Source: Bog-473 sp963743785
GTDB taxonomy: Bacteria > Actinomycetota > Acidimicrobiia > Acidimicrobiales > RAAP-2
Reading direction: 5' to 3'
Assembly: GCA_963743785.1 (NCBI GenBank)
Contig: CAVURD010000034.1
Location: 310,001-374,000, forward strand
Length of the DNA stretch: 64,000 nucleotides
Shown: piece by piece, positions 36,038-45,464 of the stretch
Numbering within the stretch: position 1 is the first letter of the stretch
Layout of the letters: every line of letters starts with the position of its first letter
Position numbers and translations under genes: made by a program
Notes under the pieces: model-generated
Told to the model about the DNA's origin: nothing
Database searches by the model: none
What the model saw: the letters and a program-made list of their open reading frames with translations, nothing else

Positions 36038-36445
36038 TCAGGAACGCAGTTCGATGGGGTACGCCCTGAGCGCGGCGAGTACGGCGTCACGATGCAGTTG
36101 GAACAACAGGGCGCGATCGTCGGCGCTCTTCAAGTTGATGCGGACTCCGGTGGGAAGTCTCTCGACGCATGAGATATCGGCCCACCGCATTTCAACTCGG
36201 GGGACCAGCCACTTCAACCAGCGCGAGGTCGGTCCCACCAGGAGGCCCGACGGCCGGATGTCCAAGCGTACGAGTGGCCAACTGGCGCGACTGACTTCAC
36301 CCACACCCAGGCACCAGGTTCCGCTCCCGATGAAGTGCTCCCCGCCCGCTCCCGTCCAGTCGGCGCGCCCGCCCCGCAGGTGCAAGACGAAGATGGCCAG
36401 ACTGGCTGCGGCCACAATGCTGACGAGAACGAAGAGGGCAGGCAT
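36038..36445 (-). CDS. Single-helix membrane protein with C-terminal PH-like domain
   Basis: ATG 36445 has GGAG 8 bp upstream; TTG 36472 is the alternative. A hydrophobic helix (PALFVLVSIVAAASLAIFVL) is followed by about 100 residues of beta-strands (RLDIRPSGLLVG..., VEMRWADISCVERLP) like bacterial PH or DUF3239-type domains. No known function. It is convergent with the DUF3817 gene. Confidence 0.6.
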   Translation of the reverse strand: MPALFVLVSIVAAASLAIFVLHLRGGRADWTGAGGEHFIGSGTWCLGVGEVSRASWPLVRLDIRPSGLLVGPTSRWLKWLVPRVEMRWADISCVERLPTGVRINLKSADDRALLFQLHRDAVLAALRAYPIELRS

Positions 36446-36582
36446 AGGTCGGTCGGCTCCAATCGCAATCAACTCGGGTCACGGGGATGAGCGCCTCACC
36501 CCCACCACAAGTATCGGCCACTCGGGAGGATACGCCATGGGCTGGACGGCCCATATTCACCGCGCCCGTGGCGGTGCCCTTC

Positions 36583-37764
36583 TCAGCCCAGTCGCTCGAT
36601 CACGGTGGCGTTCGCCTGGCCGCCGCCTTCGCACATGGTCTGGAAACCGAAACGGCCGTTGGTCGCTTCCAGATGATTGAGGAGGGTCCCCATCAGGCGC
36701 ACGCCGCTGGCCCCCAGTGGGTGGCCGAGGGCGATGGCGCCACCACGGGGGTTGAGGCGGACCGGGTCGTAGTCAAAGGCGTTTCGCCACATGAGCGCGA
36801 TGGCGGCGAAGGCCTCGTTGCACTCGACGGCGTCGAACTCCCCCACCTTCATGCCCGAGCGATCCAGGAGCTTCTGAGTGGCCGGCACGGGGGCCGAGAG
36901 CACGATGGCGGCATCATCGGCCGCCACGGCGAAGTGGGCGAAGCGCGCCCGGATCGGCAGGCCCAACGTCTCGGCCACCTCGCGCTCGGCAATGAGCATG
37001 GCCGCCGCGCCGTCGGTGGTCTGCGACGAGTTCCCCGCCGTGATGTCGGGCGCCGTATCCGGCTCCCACTGCTGGGCCGGTGGCAGTGACGCCAGCTTCT
37101 CGAGGGTGGAGGATCGGCGGATGCCTTCGTCGCTGGTCAGGAACTCACCGGTCAAGCTCCCGTCCTCGGCCTTGATCGGTACGGCGATGGCCTCGTTTTC
37201 GAAGTGGCCGTTGTCCCAGTTCTCGGCGGCGCGCCGGTGCGACTCGAGGGCGTAGGCGTCCATGTCCTCCCGGCTGACGCCGTAGCGGTCGGCCAGCACC
37301 TGGGCCACCCGGAATTGCATCCAGAGCCGACCCTGGATGTGTTCGAGGAAGGCCGGGGAGAAGGGACCGGTGCCGCCCCGGGCATTCGACCCCAGGCCGA
37401 CCCGGCTCATGACCTCGGCGCCGCACGCGATGACCAGGTCGTAGTGGCCGGCGGCAACGCCGGCCGCGCCGAAGTGAACGGCCTGTTGCGACGACCCGCA
37501 CTGACGATCGACCGTCGTCGCCGGAACCGACTGGGGGAGCCCGGCGGCCACCCAGGCGTTGCGCGTCAGGTTCGTCCCCTGCTCACCCACCTGGCTGACA
37601 CAGCCACCGATGACATCGTCGATGCGCTCCGGGTCCACGCCGGTGCGCTCGAGGAGGGACGACAGCGTGAAGCCCAACAGGTCCGTCGGGTGCCAGTGGG
37701 ACAGCGCCCCACCACTCTTGCCGAATGTGGTCCTGACCACGTCCACAATGACGGGCTCTCGCAT
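36583..37764 (-). CDS. Acetyl-CoA acyltransferase (thiolase, FadA-like)
   Basis: This is a 393-residue true thiolase that cleaves 3-ketoacyl-CoA with CoA. All catalytic residues are visible: nucleophilic Cys in TVDRQCGSSQQAVHFGA, NEAFAAIAL, His in GGAIALGHPLGASGVR and the second Cys in MCEGGGQANATVI. ATG 37764. Downstream on the same strand nothing follows; upstream, 39 bp away, ends the Liv ABC operon, so it may be the last gene of that transcript. The substrate range is unknown. Confidence 0.93.
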   Translation of the reverse strand: MREPVIVDVVRTTFGKSGGALSHWHPTDLLGFTLSSLLERTGVDPERIDDVIGGCVSQVGEQGTNLTRNAWVAAGLPQSVPATTVDRQCGSSQQAVHFGAAGVAAGHYDLVIACGAEVMSRVGLGSNARGGTGPFSPAFLEHIQGRLWMQFRVAQVLADRYGVSREDMDAYALESHRRAAENWDNGHFENEAIAVPIKAEDGSLTGEFLTSDEGIRRSSTLEKLASLPPAQQWEPDTAPDITAGNSSQTTDGAAAMLIAEREVAETLGLPIRARFAHFAVAADDAAIVLSAPVPATQKLLDRSGMKVGEFDAVECNEAFAAIALMWRNAFDYDPVRLNPRGGAIALGHPLGASGVRLMGTLLNHLEATNGRFGFQTMCEGGGQANATVIERLG

Positions 37765-37803
37765 GCTGGTCGCTCCTTCGTCTCGGAATGGCGCCGGGCC
37801 AGG

Positions 37804-38610
37804 TTACGACGGGGTCGCGTTGGTTGGTGCGGGATCTCCCGCCGCCGCAGCCTCGCGCCGAGCCATCAGGGCTTCCACCGCCTCGCTGGCCCCGGCCGGC
37901 TCTCCCTGATAGGCCACCGATCCCCGATCGAGCACGACGGCCCGGCTGGCCAGGCTGAGGACCCGGCCCACCTGTTGTTCCACCACCACCAGCGCCGTGC
38001 CATTCCGGTTGATCTCCACCAACCCCTCGTAGACCGCGTCGACCACGACGGGCGCCAAGCCCAGGGAGAGCTCGTCGGCCACCAGGATCTGGGGCGGGAC
38101 CACCAGGACCTTGGCCAGGGAGAGCAGCCGCTGCTGGCCGCCCGAGAGGGTGCCGGCCATCTGTTTGCGCCGTTCGCCCAGAATGGCAAAGGCGGCATAG
38201 GCCCGCTCCAGGTTGCCGGCCAGCAGCTTGCGGCCGGCCCGCTGCCGGAAGGCCAGGGTGAGGTTCTCCTCCACGGTGAGGCTGGAGAACACGCCTCTGC
38301 CCTCCACCACGTGCGCCATGCCCAGGCGGGCGATGCGGTACGCCGGCAGCTTCGTGATGTCCTGTCCGGCCAAGTTGATGGTCCCCGACGTCGCCGTCAC
38401 CAGTCCGGTCACCGTGCGGGCCACGGTGGACTTGCCCGCACCGTTCGAGCCGACCAGCGCCACGATCCCACCCGCCGGCACGGCGAAGGAGACGTTGAAG
38501 AGGGCGCGGTAGGGGCCGTAGCCGGCGCACACATCGTCGACGACCAGGATGTCGTTCTCCGGCGAGCCGGGTGCCGTGGGACGAGCCGGGGCGGAGGCGA
38601 TCGAACTCAC
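37804..38610 (-). CDS. livF: Branched-chain amino-acid type ABC transporter, ATP-binding protein (LivF)
   Basis: This is a 268-residue ABC ATPase. Walker A LVGSNGAGKSTVARTV, signature TLSGGQQRLLSLAKVLV and Walker B ILVADELSLGLAP are present, with the LivF-type order. The GTG start at 38610 overlaps the livG stop. In actinobacteria such Liv systems often import non-amino-acid carboxylates; the thiolase downstream and acid-CoA genes nearby support that here. Confidence 0.92.
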   Translation of the reverse strand: MSSIASAPARPTAPGSPENDILVVDDVCAGYGPYRALFNVSFAVPAGGIVALVGSNGAGKSTVARTVTGLVTATSGTINLAGQDITKLPAYRIARLGMAHVVEGRGVFSSLTVEENLTLAFRQRAGRKLLAGNLERAYAAFAILGERRKQMAGTLSGGQQRLLSLAKVLVVPPQILVADELSLGLAPVVVDAVYEGLVEINRNGTALVVVEQQVGRVLSLASRAVVLDRGSVAYQGEPAGASEAVEALMARREAAAAGDPAPTNATPS

Positions 38611-39357
38611 GCTGCGCCCATCTGCCCGAGGTAGGCCTCCCGTACCGACGGGTTGGCCATGACCTCGTCGAAGGTGCCGTCCGCCAACATGGTCCCCAGG
38701 TCCATGACCACGGTACGGTCGACCACTTCGCCCACCATGGCCAGGTCGTGTTCGACCAGGAAGACCGCCGTGCCGCGCTCGCGCTGGACGGTGCGGAGCA
38801 CGGAGGCCACCTCGGCCGTTTCGTGCAGGTCGAGGCCGGAGGAGGGTTCGTCGGCCAGGAGGATCTTGGGTTCCGCCGCCAACGCCCGCGCCAATTCCAC
38901 CAGGCGGCAGTGTCCGAGGCCCAGGGCATTGACCGAGGTCTCGGCCATGTCGGCAATGCCCACCAACTCCATCGCCGCCTCCACCTTGGCCAGCTCCTCA
39001 CTGGTGGGCGCGCTCATGTTGAGCAGGTCCTTCCACAGTCGCCCGGTCCCCCGGCGCGCCCGCTCGGCTACCAGAAGGTGATCGTGCACCGTCATGTCGG
39101 TGAAGACCTCGACCTTCTGGTAGGTCCGCCCGATGCCGAGGCCGCGCCCGCTGGTAGGTGGGGAGTCCGTCCAGCGGCCGCCCTTCGAAGGAGATGTCGC
39201 CGCGCTCGTTGCGTAGCTGCCCGCAGACGCAGTTGAAGAGCGTCGTCTTGCCGGCCCCGTTCGGTCCCACCAGTCCCACGCTCTCACCGGCATGGACGTC
39301 GAAGGAGACCTCGTGCACGGCGGTGACCCCGCCGAAGGACTTGGATACGCTCCGCAT
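38607..39357 (-). CDS. livG: Branched-chain amino-acid type ABC transporter, ATP-binding protein (LivG), frameshifted
   Basis: ATG 39357 starts MRSVSKSFGGVTAVHEVSFD. Walker A GLVGPNGAGKTTLFNCV is in the first frame, which is lost after LDGLPTYQRA. The second frame resumes GLGIGRTYQKVEVFTDMTVH and carries the signature region GLGHCRLVELARALAAEP and Walker B ILLADEPSSGLDLHE. The shift lies at about 39140-39155. Length of the joined protein is about 250 residues. The signature LGLGH is degenerate relative to LSGGQ, as in many LivG proteins. Confidence 0.88.
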
Positions 39358-41404
39358 GGAGAGGAGGACGGTCGCCGCTAGCCATTGGCGCCCGAGGCTG
39401 AGACGGCTGACCCGATCGTGTCCTTCTTGTCCCGTGTGTTTTCTTCTCATCTCTGGTGTCCTTGCCGCTGAAGAACAGGCGCTCGAAGCGCTGCGTCCCC
39501 TTGCGCTTCTGATATTCGAGCACGCCTTCGGGATGCTTGGCGAACTGCAACGCTCCGAAGGCGAAGAGCACGATGGTCAAGCTGTTGCCACCGAGCCGGG
39601 CGGGAAGGTAGGTGAGGATCTGCTCAATCACGACGAAGGCGATCGCCGCATTGATGGCCCCCTCCACCGTCGAGACCCCGGTGCTGACGACCAGCACCAC
39701 GAAGATGAGCGAGAAGGCGTAGTTCCATTGCGCCGCATTGGCCACCTGCTGCTGAATGGTGACCAGGACGCCCCCCAGACCGGCGATGGCCCCGGCCAGA
39801 GCGAACACCGTGATCCGTTGCCATGTGAGGTTGATGCCCAGTCCGGCCGCAGCCGTCTCGCTGCCCCGCATGGCGGCCAGATTGCGCCCGGCCGTCCCTT
39901 TGCGCACCAACAGGACCACAAAGACACAGAAAGCCAGCACGCAGATGGAGAGAATGAACAGGGCATGGCCGTTGAAGTTGAAGAATTCACTGGTGCCCAG
40001 CCACTTGGCCTGCAAGCTCAATCCCTGGGCACCGCCGGTGATGGACACCGCATTGAAGAAGGTGTTGTCGAAGAGCAGGGCCGCGGCCAGCGTCATGAGC
40101 GCCAACCCGAGTCCGCGCAAGCGCAGGGAGAGGAGGGCGACGATCACGGCCACGATGGCCGCCAGGACCGCCCCGATCAAGCCGCCGACCAGCATGTTCA
40201 AACCCAGGTGATTGGCCAGCTGGGCCGCCGTGAAGGCTCCGACCCCGGCCAAGGTCGCTTGGAAGAGGGAGATCTGCCCCGCCATGCCGGTGATCAGGGT
40301 GATGGAGAGGAAGACGGTGGCCAGCGCCAGGCCGGAATTGAAGACGCCCTCCCACGTGTTGGGGATCCAGGTGAGCATGGAGACGACGAAGCCCGCCAGC
40401 ACCACGTACCACAAGATGCGGATGATCCGGTCCATGCTGGGTGCTCTCGACGCCACCGCCGTCGGCGGTGGCGGTGGGTCGATCGTGGCCAAGGGGTCCC
40501 GGCTCGAGTCGAGTGCCCGCATGCCGGGGAGGAAGAGCAGGGCACCCACCAGCACGAAGAAGGGGAGCGAGGGCAGCACGGCCGAGTAGAGCAGGCTTCC
40601 GGTCGGCAGGTAGCCCTGCAGGGTGGTGCTGACCACGCCGATCAGCACCGCCACCCCGGTGGCGATGGGTATCGAACGCAGGAGACCCCAGGCGGCCGCC
40701 GCAATGGCCGCCACCATGAGCGTGGCGTAGGTGTCCGATTGGAAGGTGCCGAAAACGGGCGCCAGCACGACGCCGGCCAGGCCGGCCATGAAGCTCGAGA
40801 CGGCCCAGGCCACGGCCACCACTCCGCCCGAGTTCACCCCGTCGAGCTGCACCAGGCGACGGCTCTCCACCGCCCCGCGCATCTGCAGGCCCAGGTTGGT
40901 GAAGCGCAGGAGGACGGTCAGAGCCACCAGCACCACGACGGTCACGGAGATCGTGGCCAGGTAGATCCCGTTCACCGGCGTCCCCGCCACGGTGAAATAC
41001 ACCACGTTGGGATTGAAGAAGGGGAAGATGGTGGCCGTGTCGTCCAGGTTCTGGGGTCCGAAGATCACCGGGAGGATGGTGGGGATCCCGACCAGCAGGG
41101 AAATGGAGCAGATCAGCTTGGCCGTCGTATTGGAATTGGGAACGTGGCGGAAGATGAAGCGATCGAAGGCCAGCCCGATGAGGGGCGACATGACCACGAC
41201 CGAGATCACGAAGGCCAGCCACCCCGCCATGTGGTGGTTCTCGGTCAGGACCGTGAACACGAAGGCGGCCGCGAAGGCCTGGGCCCCGAAGGCGAAGTTG
41301 AAGACGCCGGTGGCCTGATAGGTCAGGACCAGGCTCACCGCCACGATGGCGTAGGTACACCCATACGGGATGCCCGGGAGAGCGAAACCGAGAAAGTGCT
41401 CCAT
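39284..41404 (-). CDS. Fused LivH-LivM branched-chain ABC transporter permease
   Basis: This is a 706-residue protein joining two permease modules. Residues 1-295 are LivH-like (FALPGIPYGCTYAIVAVSLV; LQMRGAVESRRLVQLDGVNS). Residues 325-640 are LivM-like (GQISLFQATLAGVGAFTAAQ; GTAGRNLAAMRGSETAAAGL). The linker is proline-rich (DPPPPPTAVAS). The last 45 residues are basic, not permease-like, and run 74 bp into livG, so the true end may be earlier, masked by an indel. Fused permeases of this kind are common in actinobacteria. Confidence 0.88.
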   Translation of the reverse strand: MEHFLGFALPGIPYGCTYAIVAVSLVLTYQATGVFNFAFGAQAFAAAFVFTVLTENHHMAGWLAFVISVVVMSPLIGLAFDRFIFRHVPNSNTTAKLICSISLLVGIPTILPVIFGPQNLDDTATIFPFFNPNVVYFTVAGTPVNGIYLATISVTVVVLVALTVLLRFTNLGLQMRGAVESRRLVQLDGVNSGGVVAVAWAVSSFMAGLAGVVLAPVFGTFQSDTYATLMVAAIAAAAWGLLRSIPIATGVAVLIGVVSTTLQGYLPTGSLLYSAVLPSLPFFVLVGALLFLPGMRALDSSRDPLATIDPPPPPTAVASRAPSMDRIIRILWYVVLAGFVVSMLTWIPNTWEGVFNSGLALATVFLSITLITGMAGQISLFQATLAGVGAFTAAQLANHLGLNMLVGGLIGAVLAAIVAVIVALLSLRLRGLGLALMTLAAALLFDNTFFNAVSITGGAQGLSLQAKWLGTSEFFNFNGHALFILSICVLAFCVFVVLLVRKGTAGRNLAAMRGSETAAAGLGINLTWQRITVFALAGAIAGLGGVLVTIQQQVANAAQWNYAFSLIFVVLVVSTGVSTVEGAINAAIAFVVIEQILTYLPARLGGNSLTIVLFAFGALQFAKHPEGVLEYQKRKGTQRFERLFFSGKDTRDEKKTHGTRRTRSGQPSQPRAPMASGDRPPLHAERIQVLRRGHRRARGLLRRPCR

Positions 41405-41438
41405 GCCTAGCGGTGAATGCCGAGTCTGCCGTCAGGCC

Positions 41439-42737
41439 CTAGGAGGCGTTCGGTGTGCCGGCCGGCAGCGGGAACACCGGGCCCTTCTTCGGGTTGATGG
41501 ACCCGAAGCAGACGAACACGCTCTTGCCGGTGTTGAGCGCCGGTACGTACTTGTCCCCCTTCACCTGGATGTAGGCCCCGCAGTAGGGCGGTGCGTGACC
41601 GGTATGCGCCGTGGTCCAGTTGGTCGGCACCGTCAAGCCGCCGGCGGTGAAGGCCGTCAACTTGTTGTCCTGCGCGATGACGTTGGCCTGGGTCAGGTTG
41701 TTGCCGGCCGCCTTCACGCCGGCGGCGAAGAGCGAGGCCGACTCCCAGCCCTGCATGGCCACTTCGTCCAACGCGTACTTTGGCTCGTACTTGTTCATTT
41801 CGGTCAGGTACGTCTTGAGGCCCGGGTACTCGGACTGCGGCGCCGTGAAGGGCACGTGGGCGACGTAGAAGTAGATGTTCTGCATCAGGCTCTGGTTCTG
41901 ATCGAGGGTCGACTGGTCGTTCCCGTTCAGCCAGAGCTGGGACGCCTTCAGGTTGTACTGCTTGATGGCCCGGGCCATGGTGATGTTGCCTTGCACGTCC
42001 ATGCAGGTCAGTACGAAATTGGCTCCGGCCTGCTGCATGCGCTGCACGTCGGTGGCCACGGTGGTCCCGGGGTAGGCGATCTTGTAGTCGGTGTAGACGA
42101 CCGGAATACCAGCGGATTGGAGGCCGGTCCCCGCGGCCTGGCAGGCGGCCGCCGACGAGGCGACCCCGTAGGCGACGATGGCGACCTTGGTGGCCTTGGC
42201 GGCCCGGGCCACGTAGGCGGCTCCCGGCGCCTCGGCCGGCGTGTAGATGACCGAACCGCCGGCCGCGAAGAGGTTGGGCGGCCCATTCCAGTTCTCGGTC
42301 ACGTTGTAGCCGTAGGTCGGGGTCTTCGATTCCACGAAGATGTTGGGCGAGAAGAAGGCGGTGCCCACGCCGGTCACGGCGAACACGTGGTCCTGGTTGA
42401 TCAAGGTGTTGGCCAGTTGGGTGAACTGGCTGGGGTTCCCGCCGTCGTCGAGCGCGTACTGGTAATTGATCTTGCGGCCGTTGATCCCACCCTGGGCGTT
42501 GATGTAGTCGAAGTAGGCCTTTTCGCCATAGATCAGCGACGAGAAGTTCGACGAGATCGGTCCGGTCTGGGTCGAGATGGTGCCCACCGTGATGGAGTTC
42601 GACGTCACCCCGGGCGCCGGAGTGGCCGCCGCGCCGGCGCCCCCGGCCATGCCGCCCACCGAGACCAGCGCGGCGGCGACGGCCGCTCCGGCCATTGCGA
42701 CCTTGGCCCCCATCCCCGTGCCGTACCTCTTTCGCAT
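41439..42737 (-). CDS. ABC transporter substrate-binding protein (LivK-like)
   Basis: This is a 432-residue periplasmic-binding-protein type I receptor. From ATG 42737 it has a basic start (MRKRYGTG), a hydrophobic stretch and an AGGAGAAATP cleavage region, so it is exported; no lipobox Cys is seen. SITVGTISTQTGPISSNFSS begins the mature fold. Two lobes follow, with a conserved LINQDHVFAVTGVGTAFF. It is the first gene of the rightmost-to-left Liv operon, 34 bp before the permease. The ligand is unknown. Confidence 0.9.
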   Translation of the reverse strand: MRKRYGTGMGAKVAMAGAAVAAALVSVGGMAGGAGAAATPAPGVTSNSITVGTISTQTGPISSNFSSLIYGEKAYFDYINAQGGINGRKINYQYALDDGGNPSQFTQLANTLINQDHVFAVTGVGTAFFSPNIFVESKTPTYGYNVTENWNGPPNLFAAGGSVIYTPAEAPGAAYVARAAKATKVAIVAYGVASSAAACQAAGTGLQSAGIPVVYTDYKIAYPGTTVATDVQRMQQAGANFVLTCMDVQGNITMARAIKQYNLKASQLWLNGNDQSTLDQNQSLMQNIYFYVAHVPFTAPQSEYPGLKTYLTEMNKYEPKYALDEVAMQGWESASLFAAGVKAAGNNLTQANVIAQDNKLTAFTAGGLTVPTNWTTAHTGHAPPYCGAYIQVKGDKYVPALNTGKSVFVCFGSINPKKGPVFPLPAGTPNAS

Positions 42738-42851
42738 GCGGTCCCCAGTCCCTAGGTGCGTCGCATCCCCCCCGGGATGCCGGTCACTGTAGCGGTCCGT
42801 TCCTGCCCCCATGAAGCGCCCTTCTCGCTGCATCACTCCCCCCTCATGCCA

Positions 42852-44552
42852 TTAATTCAAGAACAGTCGCTGGCGGTCGAATTCCCGCAAGGCGCCGACC
42901 TCGCCCATGTGGACCGGATCCAGCTCGTCGACGGTGCGGGCAACGTCAGGACTGTAGCCACACGACTCGACCAGGGCCCGGATCCGGTCGCCGACCGACC
43001 CCTCGCCGGCCGGTACGGCCGCCACCCGCAGCGTGCCGTCATGGCGCCGCAAGATGCCCAGATCGGTCACCACACTGACCACACGATGGCCCGGCGAGGT
43101 CACGTAGGCCACGGTCTCGGGCAGCCGTTCGGGCCGGGCCAGCGTGACCACCACGCAGGCGGTGGCCCGGCTGGCCACGTCATTCGCCCCACCCGACCCC
43201 ACCAGGAACCGACCCCCGGCCAGTTCGGTCGAGTTCAGGCAGCCGGTGCGATCCACCTGGGCGGCCCCGAGACACCCCACCGTCCGGGTACCGGGACCCC
43301 CGATGACCATGCCCAACACGGTGGAGGCGTCGCTCAACTGCGGCGTCCCGGGAAACACCCGGTGATTGAAGATGTAGGGGTCGGCCGGTGTCGGCTCGTA
43401 GCCCCACAGGCCGAGCTCCGCCGTCAAGGTGACCCGGCTCCCGGCCGCCCGGGCCCGGGCCACGGCGACCCAGGCCGCCAAATTGGCCACACCGGCTCCG
43501 GCCAGCACCGCGTCGGCGCCGACCTCGGCCACCACCCGCTCGACCTCCCGGGCGCCGAACGCCGCCGCCCGCTCCCAGGGCGTCACCACCGGGTCGTCGG
43601 GGACCGGTGTGGCGTCGGCATCCTCTTTCCACGATCCCGGATCGGACCGACCTTCGAGCCAATGCAGGTGGTCGTCTCCCAGCCGCCGCAGGTACTCGTC
43701 GTGGGTGGTCGGCTCGAGCACCCATTCCGTGGCGAAGGCGTCGAACGAGCCACCTTTGGCCGCGTCGGCGGCCATGTTCCAGAAGGCGATGTCCTCGCCG
43801 TAGCTGTGGACCGGCAGGCCCGGCGCGTAGCAACCCCCCGGATGGGCCCCGAAGGGGGTCTCCACCACGGCCAGCACCCGATGGGCCGGGATCCGGACCC
43901 GGTGCCCCAGCCCGACCGGGTCATCGATCACCTGCTCGACCGTGGCCACCACACCCCGCCGAGCGGCCAGGGCGCCCCAGACGCCTTCGAGGAGGGGTTC
44001 GGACAGATAGAGGTTGCCGTCGTGGTCGGCCGCGGCGGCATGGACGAGCGCCACATCGGGCGCCAGCGGCGACAGGAGGCCGAGGCGTCCGAACGGGGAG
44101 TCGATCTCGGTAAATCCCTCGTTGGTGGCCATGGATGATCCGGCCAGAGAGCCGGTGACGGCCGCCGGCAGGCCGCGGGCCGCGGCCTCCATACGTTGGG
44201 CCAGGGTCAGGATCGACCAGTGTTCGACCTCCACCTCCCCGGACTCGTAGGCGCGGCGGAAGATCGGGTTGGGCGTGTAGGTCGGGAAGCTGTTGCCCGA
44301 ATACGTGGTGATCACCTTCGTGACCAGGCCGCCCCGGAAGAAGAGTGCGCCGAGGGCACCGAGACTGGTCATGACCAGGGTGAATTCCGGATGCTCTCCC
44401 CAGTATTGACGACTCAGCTCGCGAGCGGCTGCGGTCCAGCGACTGTGGCCCAGCATGACGTGGACCGAGTCGCCGGGCCGGACATGGCGGGCGACGGCAT
44501 CTTCGAGCGAGGTGAACGCCGGTCCGGCCGCCGCGGGACTGGTCCGGGTCAT
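42852..44552 (-). CDS. Fused CoA-transferase (IpdA-IpdB-like alpha-beta)
   Basis: From ATG 44552 the protein has 566 residues and two CoA-transferase family I modules. The alpha half has FTLVMTSLGALGALFFRGGL and TEIDSPFGRLGLLSPLAPDV. The beta half has GADAVLAGAGVANLAAWVAV, TLTAELGLWGYEP and RFLVGSGGANDVASRA. The GSGGANDVAS end resembles IpdB, the ring hydrolase partner of steroid degradation, rather than classical SCOT enzymes. IpdA and IpdB are normally separate genes, so the fusion is notable. Operator site 5 lies 70 bp upstream, shared with tetR. Confidence 0.82.
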   Translation of the reverse strand: MTRTSPAAAGPAFTSLEDAVARHVRPGDSVHVMLGHSRWTAAARELSRQYWGEHPEFTLVMTSLGALGALFFRGGLVTKVITTYSGNSFPTYTPNPIFRRAYESGEVEVEHWSILTLAQRMEAAARGLPAAVTGSLAGSSMATNEGFTEIDSPFGRLGLLSPLAPDVALVHAAAADHDGNLYLSEPLLEGVWGALAARRGVVATVEQVIDDPVGLGHRVRIPAHRVLAVVETPFGAHPGGCYAPGLPVHSYGEDIAFWNMAADAAKGGSFDAFATEWVLEPTTHDEYLRRLGDDHLHWLEGRSDPGSWKEDADATPVPDDPVVTPWERAAAFGAREVERVVAEVGADAVLAGAGVANLAAWVAVARARAAGSRVTLTAELGLWGYEPTPADPYIFNHRVFPGTPQLSDASTVLGMVIGGPGTRTVGCLGAAQVDRTGCLNSTELAGGRFLVGSGGANDVASRATACVVVTLARPERLPETVAYVTSPGHRVVSVVTDLGILRRHDGTLRVAAVPAGEGSVGDRIRALVESCGYSPDVARTVDELDPVHMGEVGALREFDRQRLFLN

Positions 44553-44621
44553 GGGTGAGGTGCCGCACCCGGGGGTGCGGCCGTGCCCCGCTGCTGCCTC
44601 ACCGCCGACCCCCGCGAAACC

Positions 44622-44635
44622 TGACCACCGTGTCA
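44622..44635. promoter_or_regulatory. Palindromic operator TGAC-N6-GTCA (site 5)
   Basis: TGAC CACCGT GTCA lies within the longer inverted repeat ACCTGAC/GTCAGGT, between the divergent CoA-transferase and tetR genes. It is 44 bp from the tetR ATG. This is the position expected for TetR autoregulation. Confidence 0.78.
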
Positions 44636-44678
44636 GGTTAGCCATTTGGACCGGACCTGGCACTACGATGCCGGGGGC

Positions 44679-45431
44679 ATGGGATCGCCTCGAGTCCAGC
44701 GTGACGCGGTGGCCCCGTCGATCGCCTCCAAGGAGAATGCAACCGGCAAGAAGGCGGTCGGTACGCCGACCAATGGTTCGTCTTCTGAGCCCGGCCCGCC
44801 CTTCTCCGACGTCGACGCCGTCGGCGCCCCCGCCAGCAAACGCGTGTTGCGCAGCCAGGGCCGCCGCACCATGCGCAAGCTGCTCGATGCCGCCATGATC
44901 GCCTTCGACCAGCGGGGCTATCACGCCACCCGGGTCAACGACGTGGTCGAGCTGGCCAAGACCTCCCACGGGACGTTCTACCTCTACTTTTCCAACAAGG
45001 AAGATCTCCTCCGGGCCCTGGTGACCGAGGCCTCCACCGAGGCCCAGGGTCTCTACGCCATGCGGATGTCACCCGAGAGCGGGGGCTCGCCCCAGTGGGA
45101 CGACGTGCACGGGTGGGTCAGGGCCTACTCGGAGCTCTGGCTGCGCTACGCCCCGCTCTTTCGGGCCTGGACCGATCTGGCCACCATCGACCCCGATCTC
45201 ATCGACGTCATCCGCCAGACCTTCACGGTCATGTCGGACGCCCTGGCGCAACAGATCGGTCCCGACACCTCAGGTCACCTCATGGACCCCGAGGCAGCCG
45301 GCATGGCGGTCCTGGCCATGCTCGACCGGTTCCACTACCTGCGTGAATTCGTCGGCCGCCCGGTCGACGACGCGGCCATCGACACCATGACCACCATGGT
45401 CTACCGGGCCCTGTTCGACGGAACCGGCTAA
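44679..45431 (+). CDS. TetR/AcrR family transcriptional regulator
   Basis: This is a 250-residue protein. A non-conserved Ser/Pro-rich leader of about 60 residues precedes the HTH at residues 65-115 (LLDAAMIAFDQRGYHATRVN, TSHGTFYLYFSNKEDLLRAL). The C-terminal ligand domain is all-helical. ATG 44679 follows GGGGGC; GTG/ATG alternatives upstream exist. Because operator site 5 is just upstream and the same motif occurs before catabolic genes, it is the candidate regulator of that set, probably relieved by an acyl-CoA. The regulator-motif match is inference. Confidence 0.88.
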   Translation: MGSPRVQRDAVAPSIASKENATGKKAVGTPTNGSSSEPGPPFSDVDAVGAPASKRVLRSQGRRTMRKLLDAAMIAFDQRGYHATRVNDVVELAKTSHGTFYLYFSNKEDLLRALVTEASTEAQGLYAMRMSPESGGSPQWDDVHGWVRAYSELWLRYAPLFRAWTDLATIDPDLIDVIRQTFTVMSDALAQQIGPDTSGHLMDPEAAGMAVLAMLDRFHYLREFVGRPVDDAAIDTMTTMVYRALFDGTG

Positions 45432-45464
45432 CGAGAGCAGCGCCAGACGGCGCCCAACCCGGAT

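Noticed and set aside
39158..41410. Plus-strand open frame of 750 codons
   Set aside because: Antisense to the fused permease; the product is a charged low-complexity sequence (HGHH, DQDGEE runs) typical of shadows.
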